From Tanypteryx hageni (taxonomy: Eukaryota; Arthropoda; Insecta; Odonata; Petaluridae), in the NCBI GenBank assembly GCA_028673005.1, contig CM054116.1:34754854-34818853 (forward strand): DNA of 64,000 nucleotides, given 5' to 3'. The notes under the pieces are model-generated. The model had not been told where the DNA came from. It ran no database searches and saw nothing but the letters and a program-made list of their open reading frames with translations. Within the stretch, counting starts at the first letter, position 1; each line of letters opens with the position of its first letter. Shown in pieces: positions 36,015 to 48,959 of this stretch. The position numbers were made by a program, and so were the translations under genes.

Positions 36015-38894
36015 TCTTTACTGATGGCGACGATATTATTAAATCAACGACACTAGTTCACTTTGAGCAATTCGTAACACCTTACAGCCACAGTACTATC
36101 AATTATTTAATTAACTAAAAGTGTGGATCTTCCATCAATGAAAAAAGCTGATGTGCCTATGGAATGATTATAGAAAGAATGAAATTAACAGACAAAATAA
36201 TGCTATTTAATTTACTTTAACCAAATTAAATTTTTTTAAATCTTTTATAAAAATATAAATAAATATATTTTTCAGAGCCTATCGGCAATTTCTTTCCCTT
36301 GCCCTTATGTTATCCTAAACTGTGGCCTAAAATGCAAAATATTAATGTCCCTGTTGCCAAGATGATATTCAAGCAAAGAGATTTTCTTCGTCATAACTGC
36401 TTGATAAAAAAGCCGAAAGATCACAAAGTCATCGCCAGAAATGATGATGAGATTCTGATGTAAGATGGATTCGAAACACTGAGTCATTCAAGAAGAATGG
36501 CGGTAGGTTCAGAGTGCAGCGCGTTCACTCTGATAACGAATACATTCCTGGAGAAAGAAAGAGAAAGAAAACGAGAGAGGAGTCTTGGCCACTCGCACAC
36601 CTTCTGGGTACGTGAGGAGGAGAAGGCGGAGTCCTTTTGGCACGAAAACCCTACTAGGAGGTAAAAGGAAGGGGAGCACCGCGCCAGCCGAGAAGGGATT
36701 GCGTCTAAAATACTGAGATTGCGAAAATCGGTTCGCGACGAATCGACAAGAGCGTTCGAGAACACCCATACACACAGTATATCGGCTTCTCAAGACACGC
36801 GACTGATGCATGCGTAAGGTATAGCGACATCTACCATCTCTAGGTGAGAGTGGAAAACGGACTAGTGGCGGCGAGGGGGAAAAACTTCGACCGTCCTATG
36901 TAGGAAGGCCTCCTCCACCACCTACCAACAGTCGTAGGGGGTGGTGGCGTAGGAGATAAGGGTTGAGAGGGGGTTAAAGTTACGTATCTGAGAGACATTA
37001 GAGGGACGTTTGGGAGAGAGGGTGGGGCGCCAAGGGCGTGGTGGGAAAAAGACGGTTGTGCAACGCCGAAATGGCAGCTCACCTGCAAAGTGGTCGAGGT
37101 GGAGTGACAGACTACAATTATAGAGCAGACCTTATGAAGAAAACTAGAGATGTACGAAAAATACAAGGAGTGGTTTAAAAAATAAATATAAATCTGGAGA
37201 AAATGCACGCTTAAAATTAACATTATTAGCTCCTTATGTAAAGAATTTGTCTCTCGATAAAGGCACAATAAGGATAGGAATTTATACCTTGAAGAGTACT
37301 CATAGCTATGGAGTGGACACATTTATGAAAAATATCGCACAAGTACGAATGTCTGCCAGTAATAGTCATTTCGCTGAGATTTCATGACTAAAGTTTTAAC
37401 ATACAAATCACCTGCCTCGATCTTAATTCATAAAACACCCATATCAATCTTAATTCATAATACTAATAAAAGTCTACGATTACGACAGTTAACAACGAAA
37501 TGTGTAAAAAAAGTTGCTCAAGGGATCAATAAACAAGGTAACTGCTAATACGTGATGCATTCATACGTCTAAATAACAAAAATCACACAGACTAAAACTA
37601 CATCAGTCAAAATTTACCTAAAACTACCCACAGTCTACCTTTTAATTGTTTGATCGGAAAAAGAGCTTTCCTTGGCATATTGAGCCGTAAAATCTTGGGG
37701 GAAAAAGTATGACACAAGACTCGTTTAATTCGACATCGGCCACTTCGAAACACCGATGCGATAATATTTCCACGAGTGTAAAAAAAGAACGTGATCGCCT
37801 GTGGGTAGAACAAATATCTAAAGGTTTTCTACAACGGAAACCAAACCGGTTGTGCTGTAACAGTCGTTGAAATCTCCGATCTTCAAACACGATTACAGCC
37901 TACGTGGATGGCAATGGTCCTTCCTGAGCGCGACGCAGGACATTACTACACCTTTTCCTTCCCAAGAGTCGATCGCCACAAAAATGGATTAGCGAGTTAC
38001 AGTCAGATACGAATAAGATATACACACGATGGCAATTAATGACCGAACTCAATGCAGGAGAAAATAAAACGCTCGAGGAGCTCACGAGCTATACGGAGAA
38101 AGTTCAATGGACAGAAGCAATGATGACTATCCGACGATAAGGAAAGTGGCCTTTATTAAAATCAACTTTTCCTTCGCACATAACTCAAATGCGTTTTTTT
38201 TACTTTGAAGCACGAATTAAGCCGTATTCGAAATGGACTACTCCCTCATAAAAGCGTTTAACGATATTATTCAGTGGGCAACAAGAAAAAGAATATACGG
38301 ACCGAATTTTCGCATAATAATCTAGCCAAAGATATGTGACTTGAAAATCAACAGTATTATGTATAAGACAAATGTCGTGATCGAACCAAAAGGTCAAAAA
38401 GAATACAACTTGCAATCGCTTAAATCGCATCATATATTTCCGAGAAGTGAACTGACCTAGTATTCTTAATAGTCGAGGAAATCTATTCAATAAACAGGAT
38501 GCCTAAGCATCGTCGAGTATAAATTAAGCAAATACAAGTACATTTTCTTCCATCACCTTCAGATTTCACAATTAGAATTTGGCGCAAAAGAGCAAAGGCA
38601 AACGAAAAGAAGCGACGTAATACACTCACCCCGAGTTGAAAAGGGAGCTGGTAGTAAAATATATCCTCAATTGGCGAGAGGGGCTTTGTTCGCTGGAATC
38701 TCGAGTGCGACTAAAGAGCAATATCGTGGAACAAAATTACGACGATCGGGATGAGTCTGGTGAGCGAATCTCACACTCATCCATTCATCACGATTTGTTT
38801 CGCAATAGTCACTACGGTACCTGAGGGGTGCAACAACTTCGTCGCACAAGTTCAGTGCAGATAGGCCGAGCTAATAGCATTGAAATAATATCAG

Positions 38895-38898
<4 letters not shown>
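36015..38898. other. Intergenic or intronic sequence, no gene confirmed
   Basis: If the - strand BEACH gene continues to lower coordinates this is intron. 36.5-37.1 kb is GC-rich. One + strand frame after a good acceptor (36276-36463) and one - strand frame after a weak acceptor (38667-38834) were examined and not accepted. Confidence 0.35.

Positions 38899-38957
<59 letters not shown>
38899..38957. repeat. (AT)n microsatellite
   Basis: Uninterrupted AT dinucleotide run of 59 bp. Confidence 0.95.
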
Positions 38958-38958
<1 letters not shown>

Positions 38959-39976
38959 TGTTGAGGAATTCCAACGCAAAATACGGATATTAATTTAAGT
39001 AAATCGATAATGTTAAGAGAAACTTTCGAAAAGGGCGGTAGCGACATTGAGGTTGTCACAGCCAAGACGCTCCGTATATTTTTTAAAGAAGGAATTTGCC
39101 GACTAGAAAATATTAAAAAATCAAAACACTAAAAAGAAAGGCGCCACTTACCTTTTATTCGATGAAATATGCCTGCACAACCTAACTATATAAACGAAGG
39201 AGAGGCAGAGACGAATTTGAATTCGAAAAATGCAAATTATGAGCGAATTCATTTCTACGATTTTTTTCTCTTCTATACTAATAATACAATCCTGAAAAAA
39301 AATACTTTTGTACGAAAGTAATCTATTTACTTACATTTAATACTTCCAATTCCTTTCCTTTTATGAAATTAAATTTTTACTATGAAAATTCCAGTAAGTT
39401 ATACGGATATCTTGCGCTTTTCATTACACGTCAACAAAAATTATTGATAATCCATTCAAACGAAAACAGAGAGGCGGAAACCAACATTGGCACAAAAGTA
39501 AAATAAAATAAATAACAGAAGTCCCTATAACTAACTTTTTCACAGTAAAAATAATTTGAAGTTGTAATTACGACATTGTTATATAATTATATTGTCTACA
39601 AAAATAATTCGCCTGATTTAGGATAAAGATGAAAGTTAAGAAAACTTCACAAAAAAGTAATGAGTAAATTTTTAAATTTTCTTCGGGAGCAAAAGATTAA
39701 AGGTAATGGCATGTCCCTGTGCTAAATAAAAAAGCGCTTTATTGAATAAGTAAGTAATAGTATTCTCATAAATACTAAGAAATTCCATTAAATCCCTTAA
39801 CGAATACCTCTCCATGTTTAACTTGCCTAGATACTAGCTCAAGCCGCTGCATAATGCGATGAAAAACTGTATAATTCCCACGTTGCAAGCTGTAAAAGAA
39901 AAAAGCCCAGAATGCAACCGCCACCCATGCAACTGCCACCCATGCAAAGCAGAATTGCAATAAACAAGAATCCTAC

Positions 39977-40134
39977 CTTTCTCGCCATGCTCCCCTTGGA
40001 CTGATAAGGTTCTGCTTAAGGTGATGCCATTTTCTCTTCACCAAAAGATCGTAGTTCTTCTCCTGGTTGAGCAGATTGCTGTACCTCGCGATGTCTTCTA
40101 TTTGACGAGATCTATAGTATTCCATTATCTGTGC
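39977..40134 (-). CDS. Internal exon of a neurobeachin-like BEACH protein (downstream exon)
   Basis: 158-bp exon, open throughout, bounded by ATTTATGTCGCAG acceptor and AAAG|GTAGGA donor on the - strand; it enters in phase 0 and leaves in phase 2. It encodes AQIMEYYRSRQIEDIARYSN, then LLNQEKNYDLLVKRKWHHLK and QNLISPRGAWRE. A charged helix followed by K-x-W...L...L...RGAW is the pattern of the linker just before the PH-BEACH domains of neurobeachin-family scaffold proteins (vesicle trafficking, protein kinase A anchoring). The phase fits the exon at 43504-43653, 3.4 kb upstream. PH, BEACH and WD40 exons should lie at lower coordinates but were not found. Family recognised from residue pattern only; subfamily (neurobeachin or neurobeachin-like) is uncertain. 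Confidence 0.62.
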
Positions 40135-40172
40135 CTGCGACATAAATAAGTTCGCAAGTATAAATATAATAA

Positions 40173-40437
40173 CAGGGGCGGATCCAGAAACTTAACAAGG
40201 GAGAACGGTTGCCCCATTTGCCCATCCCTCCTCTTGAATCCACCTCTGCCGACGACCCTATATTTTGAAAATCCCTATCTCCTTCAGAATCTTTCTTTCC
40301 CTTGACACAGACTTAATCTTCGGTGTAGAAACAAGGAATTTTGCGCGGAATGAATTTAAGAATGCACCCAGTGGAGGGCAATGGAGTCGTCCACAGGGAG
40401 AGGGGTGGCGATCCCCCCTTCCTTGGATCCTCCACGG
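40173..40437. mobile_element. Probable hAT-like MITE in BEACH-gene intron
   Basis: Left end CAGGGGCGGATCCAG and right end TTGGATCCTCCACGG are roughly inverted. The right end is worn and no target duplication could be shown. An internal GAATCCACCTCTGCCG resembles another element end, so this may be a composite. Noncoding. Confidence 0.45.
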
Positions 40438-43400
40438 TAGCGGTAATGTGTATAGAATTACGCATTATCAAAAAATAATACGTTTCCTTAGAATCATTCA
40501 TTTTCGAAGCTTACGAAGAACAATGGCAACGACAAATGACTGGTTAAATAAAAAACCAACTGAATGAACTGCGTTTTCAACGAACTTGGAAGTTCTAATG
40601 TAAAACTAAGAAATTTCATGTGCATACAAGTAAATAACACTTATTTGGCTCTATTAAAGTTTTACGGAAGTCAAAAACCCTCAAAGGAGATTTGGAGCGA
40701 TTTTGGAGTCAAAATCCCCAATTATGAAATAGAATTATATTCAAATATTAAAAATTTAACTTGCAACAACGCCATAATATAGCTAAAAACATAATTTAGT
40801 CCATTCAATTAACAATATAAATTAGTTTGAAAATAACATGAACGAAGACGTGTTACAGAATATTTTAATTAATCGGATACGTAATGATATAATAAATTAC
40901 TCAAAGAAGTATTGTTGAGTTCTCCCTATGCCTGGGATTCAGTAGATGAATTATGCAGCTTCAATAGCTATAAACTAATATCGGTAAAACCAGATAAGAA
41001 CTTCGGCTATAAAGTAGTCATCAACAATACCGATGCACCGAAAACTCTAAAATAATCACCAAGGATAAAGGCTACCTTCTAGCCTAAATATGCAACTGGT
41101 TTCTCCAGCTATTTACGACAAGTGGAACCAGGTAATTTATCAATTACACAACAATTTACTTTGATCAGCTTGGCACTTCAATTCCTATTTTTATTAATTT
41201 CCATTCTTTGAATATGAAAATGCTAATCCAAGCAAAGTTCGTGAAATTATAATACAATCGATTTTTGATTTATTTGCCAATTTTTTAAGGAAAATTTTGT
41301 AAATTCAACTCGAGAAGGAATTACTTGTCGAAAAATTATATTATTATATAACGGGATCGGTAAAAATTAATTTTGCATATGATAAAATTATAAGCTATTT
41401 TTACATTTCCGGCATGCAGTTGCGTGCAACAAGTAATTTGAAAAAGTCATTAACTTGGCGTGAACATTTAATTATCAGTAGGTAGTAGATCAGAATTCCG
41501 TGGCAGCACCTGATTCATTTCACATCGCAGCGCCCTACCGGCCAACTGCCGAACGAGGTCTAACTATCCGCTTCCTTCGAGCGAAGACCGCGTTTTACGA
41601 TTTGATATCTTCTTTTATGTAAGTTTTAACAAACAATTTAGAATTTTCAAAACTTACTTGGCAATAAACCATTAGTTGGAACCAAACAATACACTAAATT
41701 GGATATATAAACGTATTTCAGAGAAGAAAATGCCATAAAATATCCATCTCCGTTTTATTTTGAGCGTATATAGTTCAGAGCAACATTCAGTGTGATACAA
41801 AATTGATGAGTGCGAGGAATGCAAGATTACAATCGTCCTTAATGTATATTCCCTCTTTTTTTCAGAAGTGTTGCTATTTCATATGGCGCACGGATTAAAA
41901 ATTTCATCGAGCCGAAAATATTGATTAATATTTTGTTTTGTTTTAACATACAAGTGAGAAGCTGAAAATCTTCATTCTAATTAGAAACAATTCCAGGCCA
42001 GTCAGAAAGGAATTAAGCATTTATAACATTTTCCAGCTAGTCTGTAAATAATGATCACTATCGCTATACAAGTTTCAAGCGCGGCCCTTTCTTATCCTAT
42101 TGATAATTTCGCGATGTTGAATGTTGTCTACATATTTATGATGACGTCACATGCACTCATATTTCAAATAACGTAGAATAACTTGAGAACGGCTACGTTA
42201 AATTAAAAAATTTCAGTTTTTATTAGAATGGCACCACATAACGTCTTTGACCATTCGATTCCAAGGACTTTTTGTCTTCCCATTTGAATAATACGTAGTC
42301 GGCAGGAATATGGTGTGCAGAACTGCTTTTTTTAACATTTATAAATCTCTTATAATGGAAATTTCGACGCGAGATTTGCACTGTTCCGCACGAAAAAGAA
42401 TATAAAATTCTTATCGTCGACTCTGTTATTTAATTCGTATTTTTTACATTTTAATTTTACTAGGGCTGCCGTCCCTACACGCTACGCGCGTCAACCCTAC
42501 CATCCAGGGACCTCGGCACTACGCATCTCGCTAAGCTGAAATTAAATTTATTCGAAATTGCTCTTATCAAGATGCATATTTTTTGGTCAAAAACTTTTAT
42601 CTCCAAAGTACCGTTTCCGAAATATAAATTTGTAATATTTTAAACGGCCGCCATTTTATTTCAAGATGGCGGATGACAATGAAAAGTTTTCCTGGGATCT
42701 CCTAGCTGGTAAAAAACAAAAGGTTTTTTACAACATTTCACTACGACAAACATATTTACCTATAGTAGGCATGTCAAACTCGAAGGAAAAGTATGCTCCA
42801 TTGATGGGAATACAAAGAGATTTCAAAGGAGTTCAATACGAGATTCACGCATAAAACGGTATCAAAATATTGGGCTATTCTCGAATTTTCATCTCCGAAA
42901 CTATAAGTCGTAATTTATGTGGTCTCGCGGACGTTTTTGTGGTAAATACTGTCCTTGATCTGAATATTTTTTTAAATCGATACCTTATCTATTACATAAG
43001 AGTTAGGGAGAGAAAAATGTGGCATTTACTTATTGCATGGCGTATGCCATTTAACCAGATACCAGTATAAGTTAATTTAAGTGCTTATGTAAAGTGGAAG
43101 TTCTAATTGACGGATGCAGTTCCAAATCATAAAACGGCAATAAATTTTAATTAGTGTCACCCATATTTAATTTAATAAAAACCCGTCAAGTGGTTCAAGA
43201 GATAAAAGTCACGACAGACGGACAGACAAGACGTTCTGCTACTATCGATTCGCTGATGAATAACGACTAAAAAGGGATATTGTTCATAGAATCTGTTGAT
43301 GAATATACACAAAACCTACACTAAAATGTAGAATTTGGAAATGTACAACAGGAGAGTACGCACGAATATCCGACTCTTGGAAAATTGCTCCGCTGGGGAT

Positions 43401-43503
43401 AGATTATCATCGATTTATGAACTCGTTCAGACTAGGGAACAGAGAAAAATATTTGCAATAGATTCGCGACCTATTGCAGTTAATGACGCGATGGAGGCCT
43501 TAC
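40438..43503. other. Presumed intron of the BEACH gene
   Basis: Lies between the two - strand exons. AT-rich. 42.5-43.25 kb shows repeat-like features (a GC-rich CTACACGCTACGCGCGTC block, GGCGGATGAC, and a GACAGACGGACAGAC run near 43213-43228) seen in other dispersed noncoding repeats here. No further exon was identified. Confidence 0.4.
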
Positions 43504-43653
43504 CTCGAATCGCAGTCTACTTTCGGCCACTTCCTTGGCTCTCCTATTGCTGGCAATTTTAGAAGCCTCGTAGCATTCATTCCAGAAGGTATTCATGGAG
43601 TCAGTGAGCTCTCCCGTGAGGGCCTCATGGTAGGCGTCGTGCAGGCCACGTAT
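43504..43653 (-). CDS. Internal exon of a neurobeachin-like BEACH protein (upstream exon)
   Basis: Exactly 50 codons on the - strand, entered in phase 0 after TATTCTCTTCCCCAG and left in phase 0 at GAG|GTAAGG, both good splice sites. It encodes IRGLHDAYHEALTGELTDSM, NTFWNECYEASKIASNRRAK and EVAESRLRFE. The W-N-E-C-Y-E-A-S and E-S-R-L-R-F pattern recalls the conserved helical region upstream of the PH-BEACH module in neurobeachin-like proteins (from memory, not a search). Codon use is mixed, unlike AT-rich flanks. Its reading frame and phase join directly to the exon at 39977-40134. More 5' exons must exist at higher coordinates and were not recognised. Confidence 0.62.
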
Positions 43654-46128
43654 CTGGGGAAGAGAATACGCAAATGCGTACATGACAAGAATTGATTACG
43701 CGCAGTACAATAAAGAAATAAAGGTCAATCCAATTCATGTATGGTCACATGCAAAAACATGACTGCTGCTTACTAAGCCAGTGACAACAAAACAAACAAT
43801 GATCAAGGAAAAGCACCGGTTAACTCCACACAATTACACTCACGATTAAGTGTTCTGAAATTTTAAAAAATATAACACACAATATCCGAAACGTAAATAC
43901 ACACAACTCCCGTTTTTCTATTAAAAGATATTTGCACAGCCACAGGGAAAGATATGAAACTGTGATTTAGGGAAGTCAAAATAATAGGAGCGGATAATGA
44001 TAATGCATTAACAACCCTTCAATGCTCTGATCAAACTTTTACAAAACCGTTCAATTCCGCGACAGAAAAAGGTTTTTTGTAATGACTACTATTGAAAATG
44101 CTTACGATAAACGTTTCCCAAAGCTCGTCGCTCCATTTTAAATGGTTCCTGGAGCCCAAAATAGGGCTTGCGTAAATCAATGACATGAAAATTTATTTTT
44201 TAAAAGAAAATTAGTCCCCAGCTATAGTTCAATTTCTTTTTATCCGACATTTAAGGAAACCTTCAAATTTTACGGGATAACGGTCATTAGAATCTTCACA
44301 ATTCTTCCTTTGCCATCCAGCCTCTCTAAATACTCAATTCAATTTCCATTCACAGAAAGGAAGAAAGAGCTGAATTCATCGAAAATTAAATTCGAACATG
44401 AAGTTATCAACGCGAAGAAAGCTAGTCGATGAAGTTCTCCTAGAGGGTCCGAAGGTGGTCTCGCATTGAAGACAATAAAATACACAGCTCTCTCTCTCTC
44501 TCTCTTCCTCCCTCCCGCTGTTCCCAGTTGGGTGCTCATACCGGTCACAGCACCCTCTCCACGCCGTTCTCTCATTATGAGAGCACGCACACCGTCCACA
44601 TGACCATAAACCATAAGTTCCGCTTCTCGGTGCAACACATCGACCTTGTCCCCCTCCTCCCTCACCCTCTTTCCCTCACCCTCCCCGTCACCAACAAAAC
44701 TTCCTCCCGTCCATCACCCACCCTACGGCTCCTATCTCCAGCTGTTTATGAGGAAATAGCGAAGAACGTGAAGTCTCACTCATAAACCTGATGATGAAGA
44801 GTAATCAAACCACTCAGCCGTTCGCGCTTTCCAACTTAAATTTCTATCGAAAAAAATACGAATGAAAAAAAGATTTTTAGTGCGCTCACGAACTGGCCGT
44901 GAGTAAACTCTATTCCGATTCAAATTTTAAATTGGGAACGCTATGCGATCAGATCAGAATTTCAATTTAAAATCTAAAATTGGAATGAGACTACCTCGGT
45001 TTCATTTGAACTATCTAACGGTCATATTTTTTATCATTTCCGAGACCGACATGATGTTGTGTGTCTATACGGCTCAAAGCCACAATGTCGTAATTGCTGG
45101 AAATTATCTTCGGGGACTATCCAATATCAAGCATTTTCAGCAATAATTCCACCTCCTCTTTCGAAATTATATCAGTTTAGCAGGCAAAGCTTGAGGTGGT
45201 GGATAGGCATAAAACCGAACTGGCAAGGTTAAACAGCTTATAAATTTAAATAAATGCTCATACTTACACCATGCTTTTTCCTTATTATACATTTATCTAT
45301 GAACAAATTGCAAACAAACAGCGAATATAATAACTGCATTTAAATACTGACACCTGTTTTGACCTAGCCCACAACTTTATCGTCATTTTTAACGAGGTGT
45401 CTTTGTCAAAACAAGCGTCGATATATTAAAAGAACAATAAAATATAAGTTTTTAATTTCTTACATTAATCAAATCTCCCTTCCGCCACGACACTGCTTAA
45501 GAATAAATCTCTATAACCGCAGCTACTGCGTTAGCATGAACATTTTCGGTAATTTTCGTCTTTTCCCGTGACTAAAATGTGAAATTTTTAATGCGTTTCG
45601 ATCACGAGCTGAACTAAAATAAGCATGCGACTTCCAAACACATTTATAGGTCCACATATTACGCTCATAAGTACACACTCATCTTGCTACGGCATCCATA
45701 ATTAATAGTACCGTTAAGGAGACAATTAAGTGTAAACTTCTTGAAACGTAGGCTTAATCATAAAAATTCCAAAAAATCCAGTTCTAACATAAATTAAAGG
45801 AATTTTTGCTCCAGCGGATGCGGTACCTCATTATTTTTTAAACCTTTCTTAAGAACAAAGTTCATGTGAACAAGACAAGGTTACATATAGATAACGGCAC
45901 GAGATTTGAGCGCCTGTCAAGGTATAAAAGACTTAAAAAATGGTTAAGAGCAATTCGTAAAACTCTCAGCAAAAATGGTAAGGCGAACGCCAAAATAAAC
46001 CACGTCTCCCTGACATACCGGTCGACGAGGTCATCTCCAGTACGTGCCGGGAATAAAATATAATTAGGAAAATTATTCCAACAACCGATTACCTACGCTT
46101 CAACATATTCGTAGATTCGGCGCGTCTC
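43654..46128. other. Presumed intron or flank, no gene seen
   Basis: Contains a (CT)n run at 44488-44504 followed by a pyrimidine-rich, GC-richer block to about 44730 that yields open frames on both strands without known domains. The remainder is AT-rich. Confidence 0.35.
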
Positions 46129-46141
46129 GACTGATTAGAAA

Positions 46142-46470
46142 GGGGGTGCCGGTGGTGTAGTGGTTAGGATGCTGGCTGCTACTCGCCTGCTGCTTGAAAA
46201 GGCAGCGAGCACGAATCCTGCGCAAGTAGGATTTTTCCAAGGTCGCCCGGCCCCCTGTTTGTGTGGTTTGAGGAGACTGCGCAAATTCAGCTGTTCCGTC
46301 CTTCGAAAGGGACGTTAAGCCGTTGCCCCCCCTGGTGTTCTTCGTAAGAGCAGGCAAATGCCGGCACCGGGTTTCCCTCCTCCCTCCCTGGTTACCCATT
46401 GCACTACCTCTGAGATACCCATTTGTGCTGTAAGAGAGGCGAATTGACTGGGCACTCAAACAAACAAACA
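46142..46470 (+). mobile_element. tRNA-derived SINE with perfect 13-bp TSD
   Basis: Flanked by identical GACTGATTAGAAA copies at 46129-46141 and 46471-46483. The 5' part carries a polymerase III A box TGGTGTAGTGG (46153-46163) and a worn B box GAGCACGAATCC (46207-46218), about 45 bp apart as in tRNA. A GC-rich body with TCGAAAGGGACGTTAAGCCG follows, and the 3' end is CAAACAAACAAACA. An intact duplication indicates recent LINE-driven retroposition. The parent tRNA is not certain. Confidence 0.88.
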
Positions 46471-46483
46471 GACTGATTAGAAA

Positions 46484-47149
46484 TTAGAAAGAGAGAACAT
46501 AAATCGTAAGTAATTTATATTCGCTGCTGACGGCAACAGCCTCCATTTGCAACAACGCAACCACAACAAACCACGAAAAACCCTTTACAACTTGCATGCC
46601 TCTCCTTGGGTATCAATAATGAGCTAACGAAGAAATTAATCGACTTAGCACCAGCAAGATTCCCATTGCTTTGTTTGCGGTCGTAAGAAAAATAAAAAAC
46701 CACTCTATATTATTATCACCCTAAGTTCGTGTACGCATATACAAATTGCATCGCGCGAGTATCTCAACCCTCTCGGGTATATTTTTAAAAATTATTTTAT
46801 TGAAATTTTTAAAAATATACTGACTGTATGGCTTTAAAATCCTTCCAGCAATATTAACCACAACATTAGTTAAAAGGTACACTAGATAAGACTCCGAGCA
46901 GTTCGGACATAAATGATTTATAAATATCTTTTCGCCAAAAAGTTCCGTGTCAAAAAAATTGGATTTTACGGATGATAGGGTTAAAGAGTCCCACTAAGAT
47001 ATTCAGATCATTCATATACGAAAATAAATAGTAATATGGATGCGGATGATTCCAGAGACGATTCTTAGGACACCATTTCCATCCTCCTTTAATCCTTCCA
47101 ATCCATTCTTATAACGAAATGGGCGTAAAGTTCCACTTAATGCCAACGA
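46484..47149. other. AT-rich sequence with one strong hairpin
   Basis: No gene seen. A perfect 17-bp stem (46777-46793 with 46804-46820) around a 10-nt loop is the only structure noted. Confidence 0.4.
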
Positions 47150-47694
47150 TGGGGTGGGCCGCATTGGTTACAGAGAATCCTTCGGTGGGCCGCATTGTAA
47201 ATTTCCAATGCTTCGGCGTACTGGATTAAAGTTAAATCGGAAATTGCCTAGAGATTCTTGGGCACCGTATGAATGAAAATCAAGTTAAAAATTAGATTTT
47301 TAGGGTTGACATTTCAATATTAAAAATCGTGATGGAATTCAATCTTAGAAATACCTATGAGAAAAGATAAAAACAACATTAAAAAGACCTCATTTGAATT
47401 GAGAAATATATACCAACGGACCCAAATTTGACTCTAGACATTTTAACTAATTTTGCTATAAAAAATCAAAAACAACATTAAAAAGAACTCATTTGAATTG
47501 GGAAATATATATCAACGGATCCAAATTTAACACTAGATATTTTAACTAATTTTTTTAGATGACAAATAATATTTGGTAGGCATATCAAACTAAATACGCA
47601 AAAGTTTTGAAAGCTACGGAACATTGGCGGTGGGCCGCATGAAATTGCTTAGTGGGCAGCATCCAGCCCACGGGCCGCAGGTTGAGCACCCCTG
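47150..47694. mobile_element. hAT-like MITE, family A, 5'-worn copy with internal duplication
   Basis: Shares GATTAAAGTTAAAT, TTTTTAGGGTTGACATT, GTGATGGAATTCAATCTTAG and the end GGTTGAGCACCCCTG with the element at 16727-17159. The left terminal repeat is not clearly preserved. A 99-bp period direct duplication (47372-47470 and 47471-47560) makes it longer than its sister. Confidence 0.72.
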
Positions 47695-48959
47695 GCTTAC
47701 AGAATAGAAATTTCTGGCCGATCGGAGTAATTAGAACAATACAGTAGTTGCTATTTGGACGCGTTCCAGAGAACAGGGGATGTGGTGCTTAGCGTGAGTA
47801 CGAGAAGGGGCGCGCGCGCAAAGGAGAGAAGGTTCGAGAGAGGCGAATGGGAGGGCGGCGACGAGGGGAAAGGGCGGAAACGAAAGTAGGTGGCGAGCTA
47901 GCCCCAACATTCCTGAGCGCTCTTCTTCTTTTTTCCCATTCCTCTTCTAATCGTTCTGCAGGACGACATCCTATCTTAATTTTTCTTGCGCATTCCTCCG
48001 GCATTCCCTCATTTCTTAGTCCTGGAATGCCGATGATTGAGCGCTCGAAAATGAAAACAAACCCCGGGCCGCCTAGCCGCATTCCGGCAACTCGTCGACA
48101 CGATAAACGAGACGCACGCGATCAAAGCGCAATCATCGATGCCGCTCGCTCAAGGGGCACGACACTCGAAAAAAAACACGCGATCTCAAACGTTCCAAAT
48201 TCTCACACCAGAATCCTCTCTAAAAATCCACAAATATGGAACTATGAGAATAAAGCACGATAAAAAAACAAGTGAACAAACGTAGCTCTGGATAAATTTG
48301 CACTCTATATCGTGATGCTCGCCTGATATTATAAGAACTTGATGCTCACCACGATGAACCCCTTGGTCTAAGGAGATATTTTAATTACCAAATCAATAAA
48401 ATAATTGGATACCAGTAAAACAACTTCAAATCATCAGCTATACTAAAAATCAATGTTCCTTATTTTTTAATGAATTTATACGAAAGGTACTGTGCTGAAC
48501 AGACGCGGCTTTAATCTGTTTCCTCTAATGTCAGTATATTAAATAAATACATTTGCTTCAATTACCGTTTCTAAAATTACTATTTCATGTGCAGTATCTC
48601 TATAATATTTTTTAAAATCCTTAGTCACGTAAAGCGTTAAAATATAGGATATAAAACCTAAGGTACTTCTAGAAGCCCTACAGAGCTGAAATTTGGAAGG
48701 ATAATAGGTCCTGGTGTACAACCTCGGAAAAAAATCCGAAACTCCAGAAAAACTTATATTTAAGGGGTTTTTTTGAGCCCAATGTTCAATTTTAAACACC
48801 AATAAAATTATTTCTACTGTTGATTATAATTCAAAAGTTTGAACCTCTGCTCCGATTTTCGTTCTTTCCTTACGGGGCAATATTGGAGTAAAAGCAATCC
48901 CTAAAATTTACAATTTTAAGAATATTATACTTTTTTCATTGTTTGGTACTAATGCCACA
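47695..48959. other. Intergenic or intronic sequence
   Basis: Includes a small GC-rich island at 47800-48140. Open frames there lack domains. No gene supported. Confidence 0.35.

Noticed and set aside
38667..38834. Possible next exon of the BEACH gene on the - strand after CACCCCTCAG, in matching phase
   Set aside because: The polypyrimidine tract is weak, the translation ends in a stop after about 55 codons and does not look like the W-x-L-S...RMRLKL region expected there.
44339..44785. Open frames on both strands beside a (CT)n run; the + strand one follows a good acceptor-like CCCAG
   Set aside because: Pyrimidine-rich low-complexity sequence makes the acceptor uninformative, and neither translation shows a known domain.
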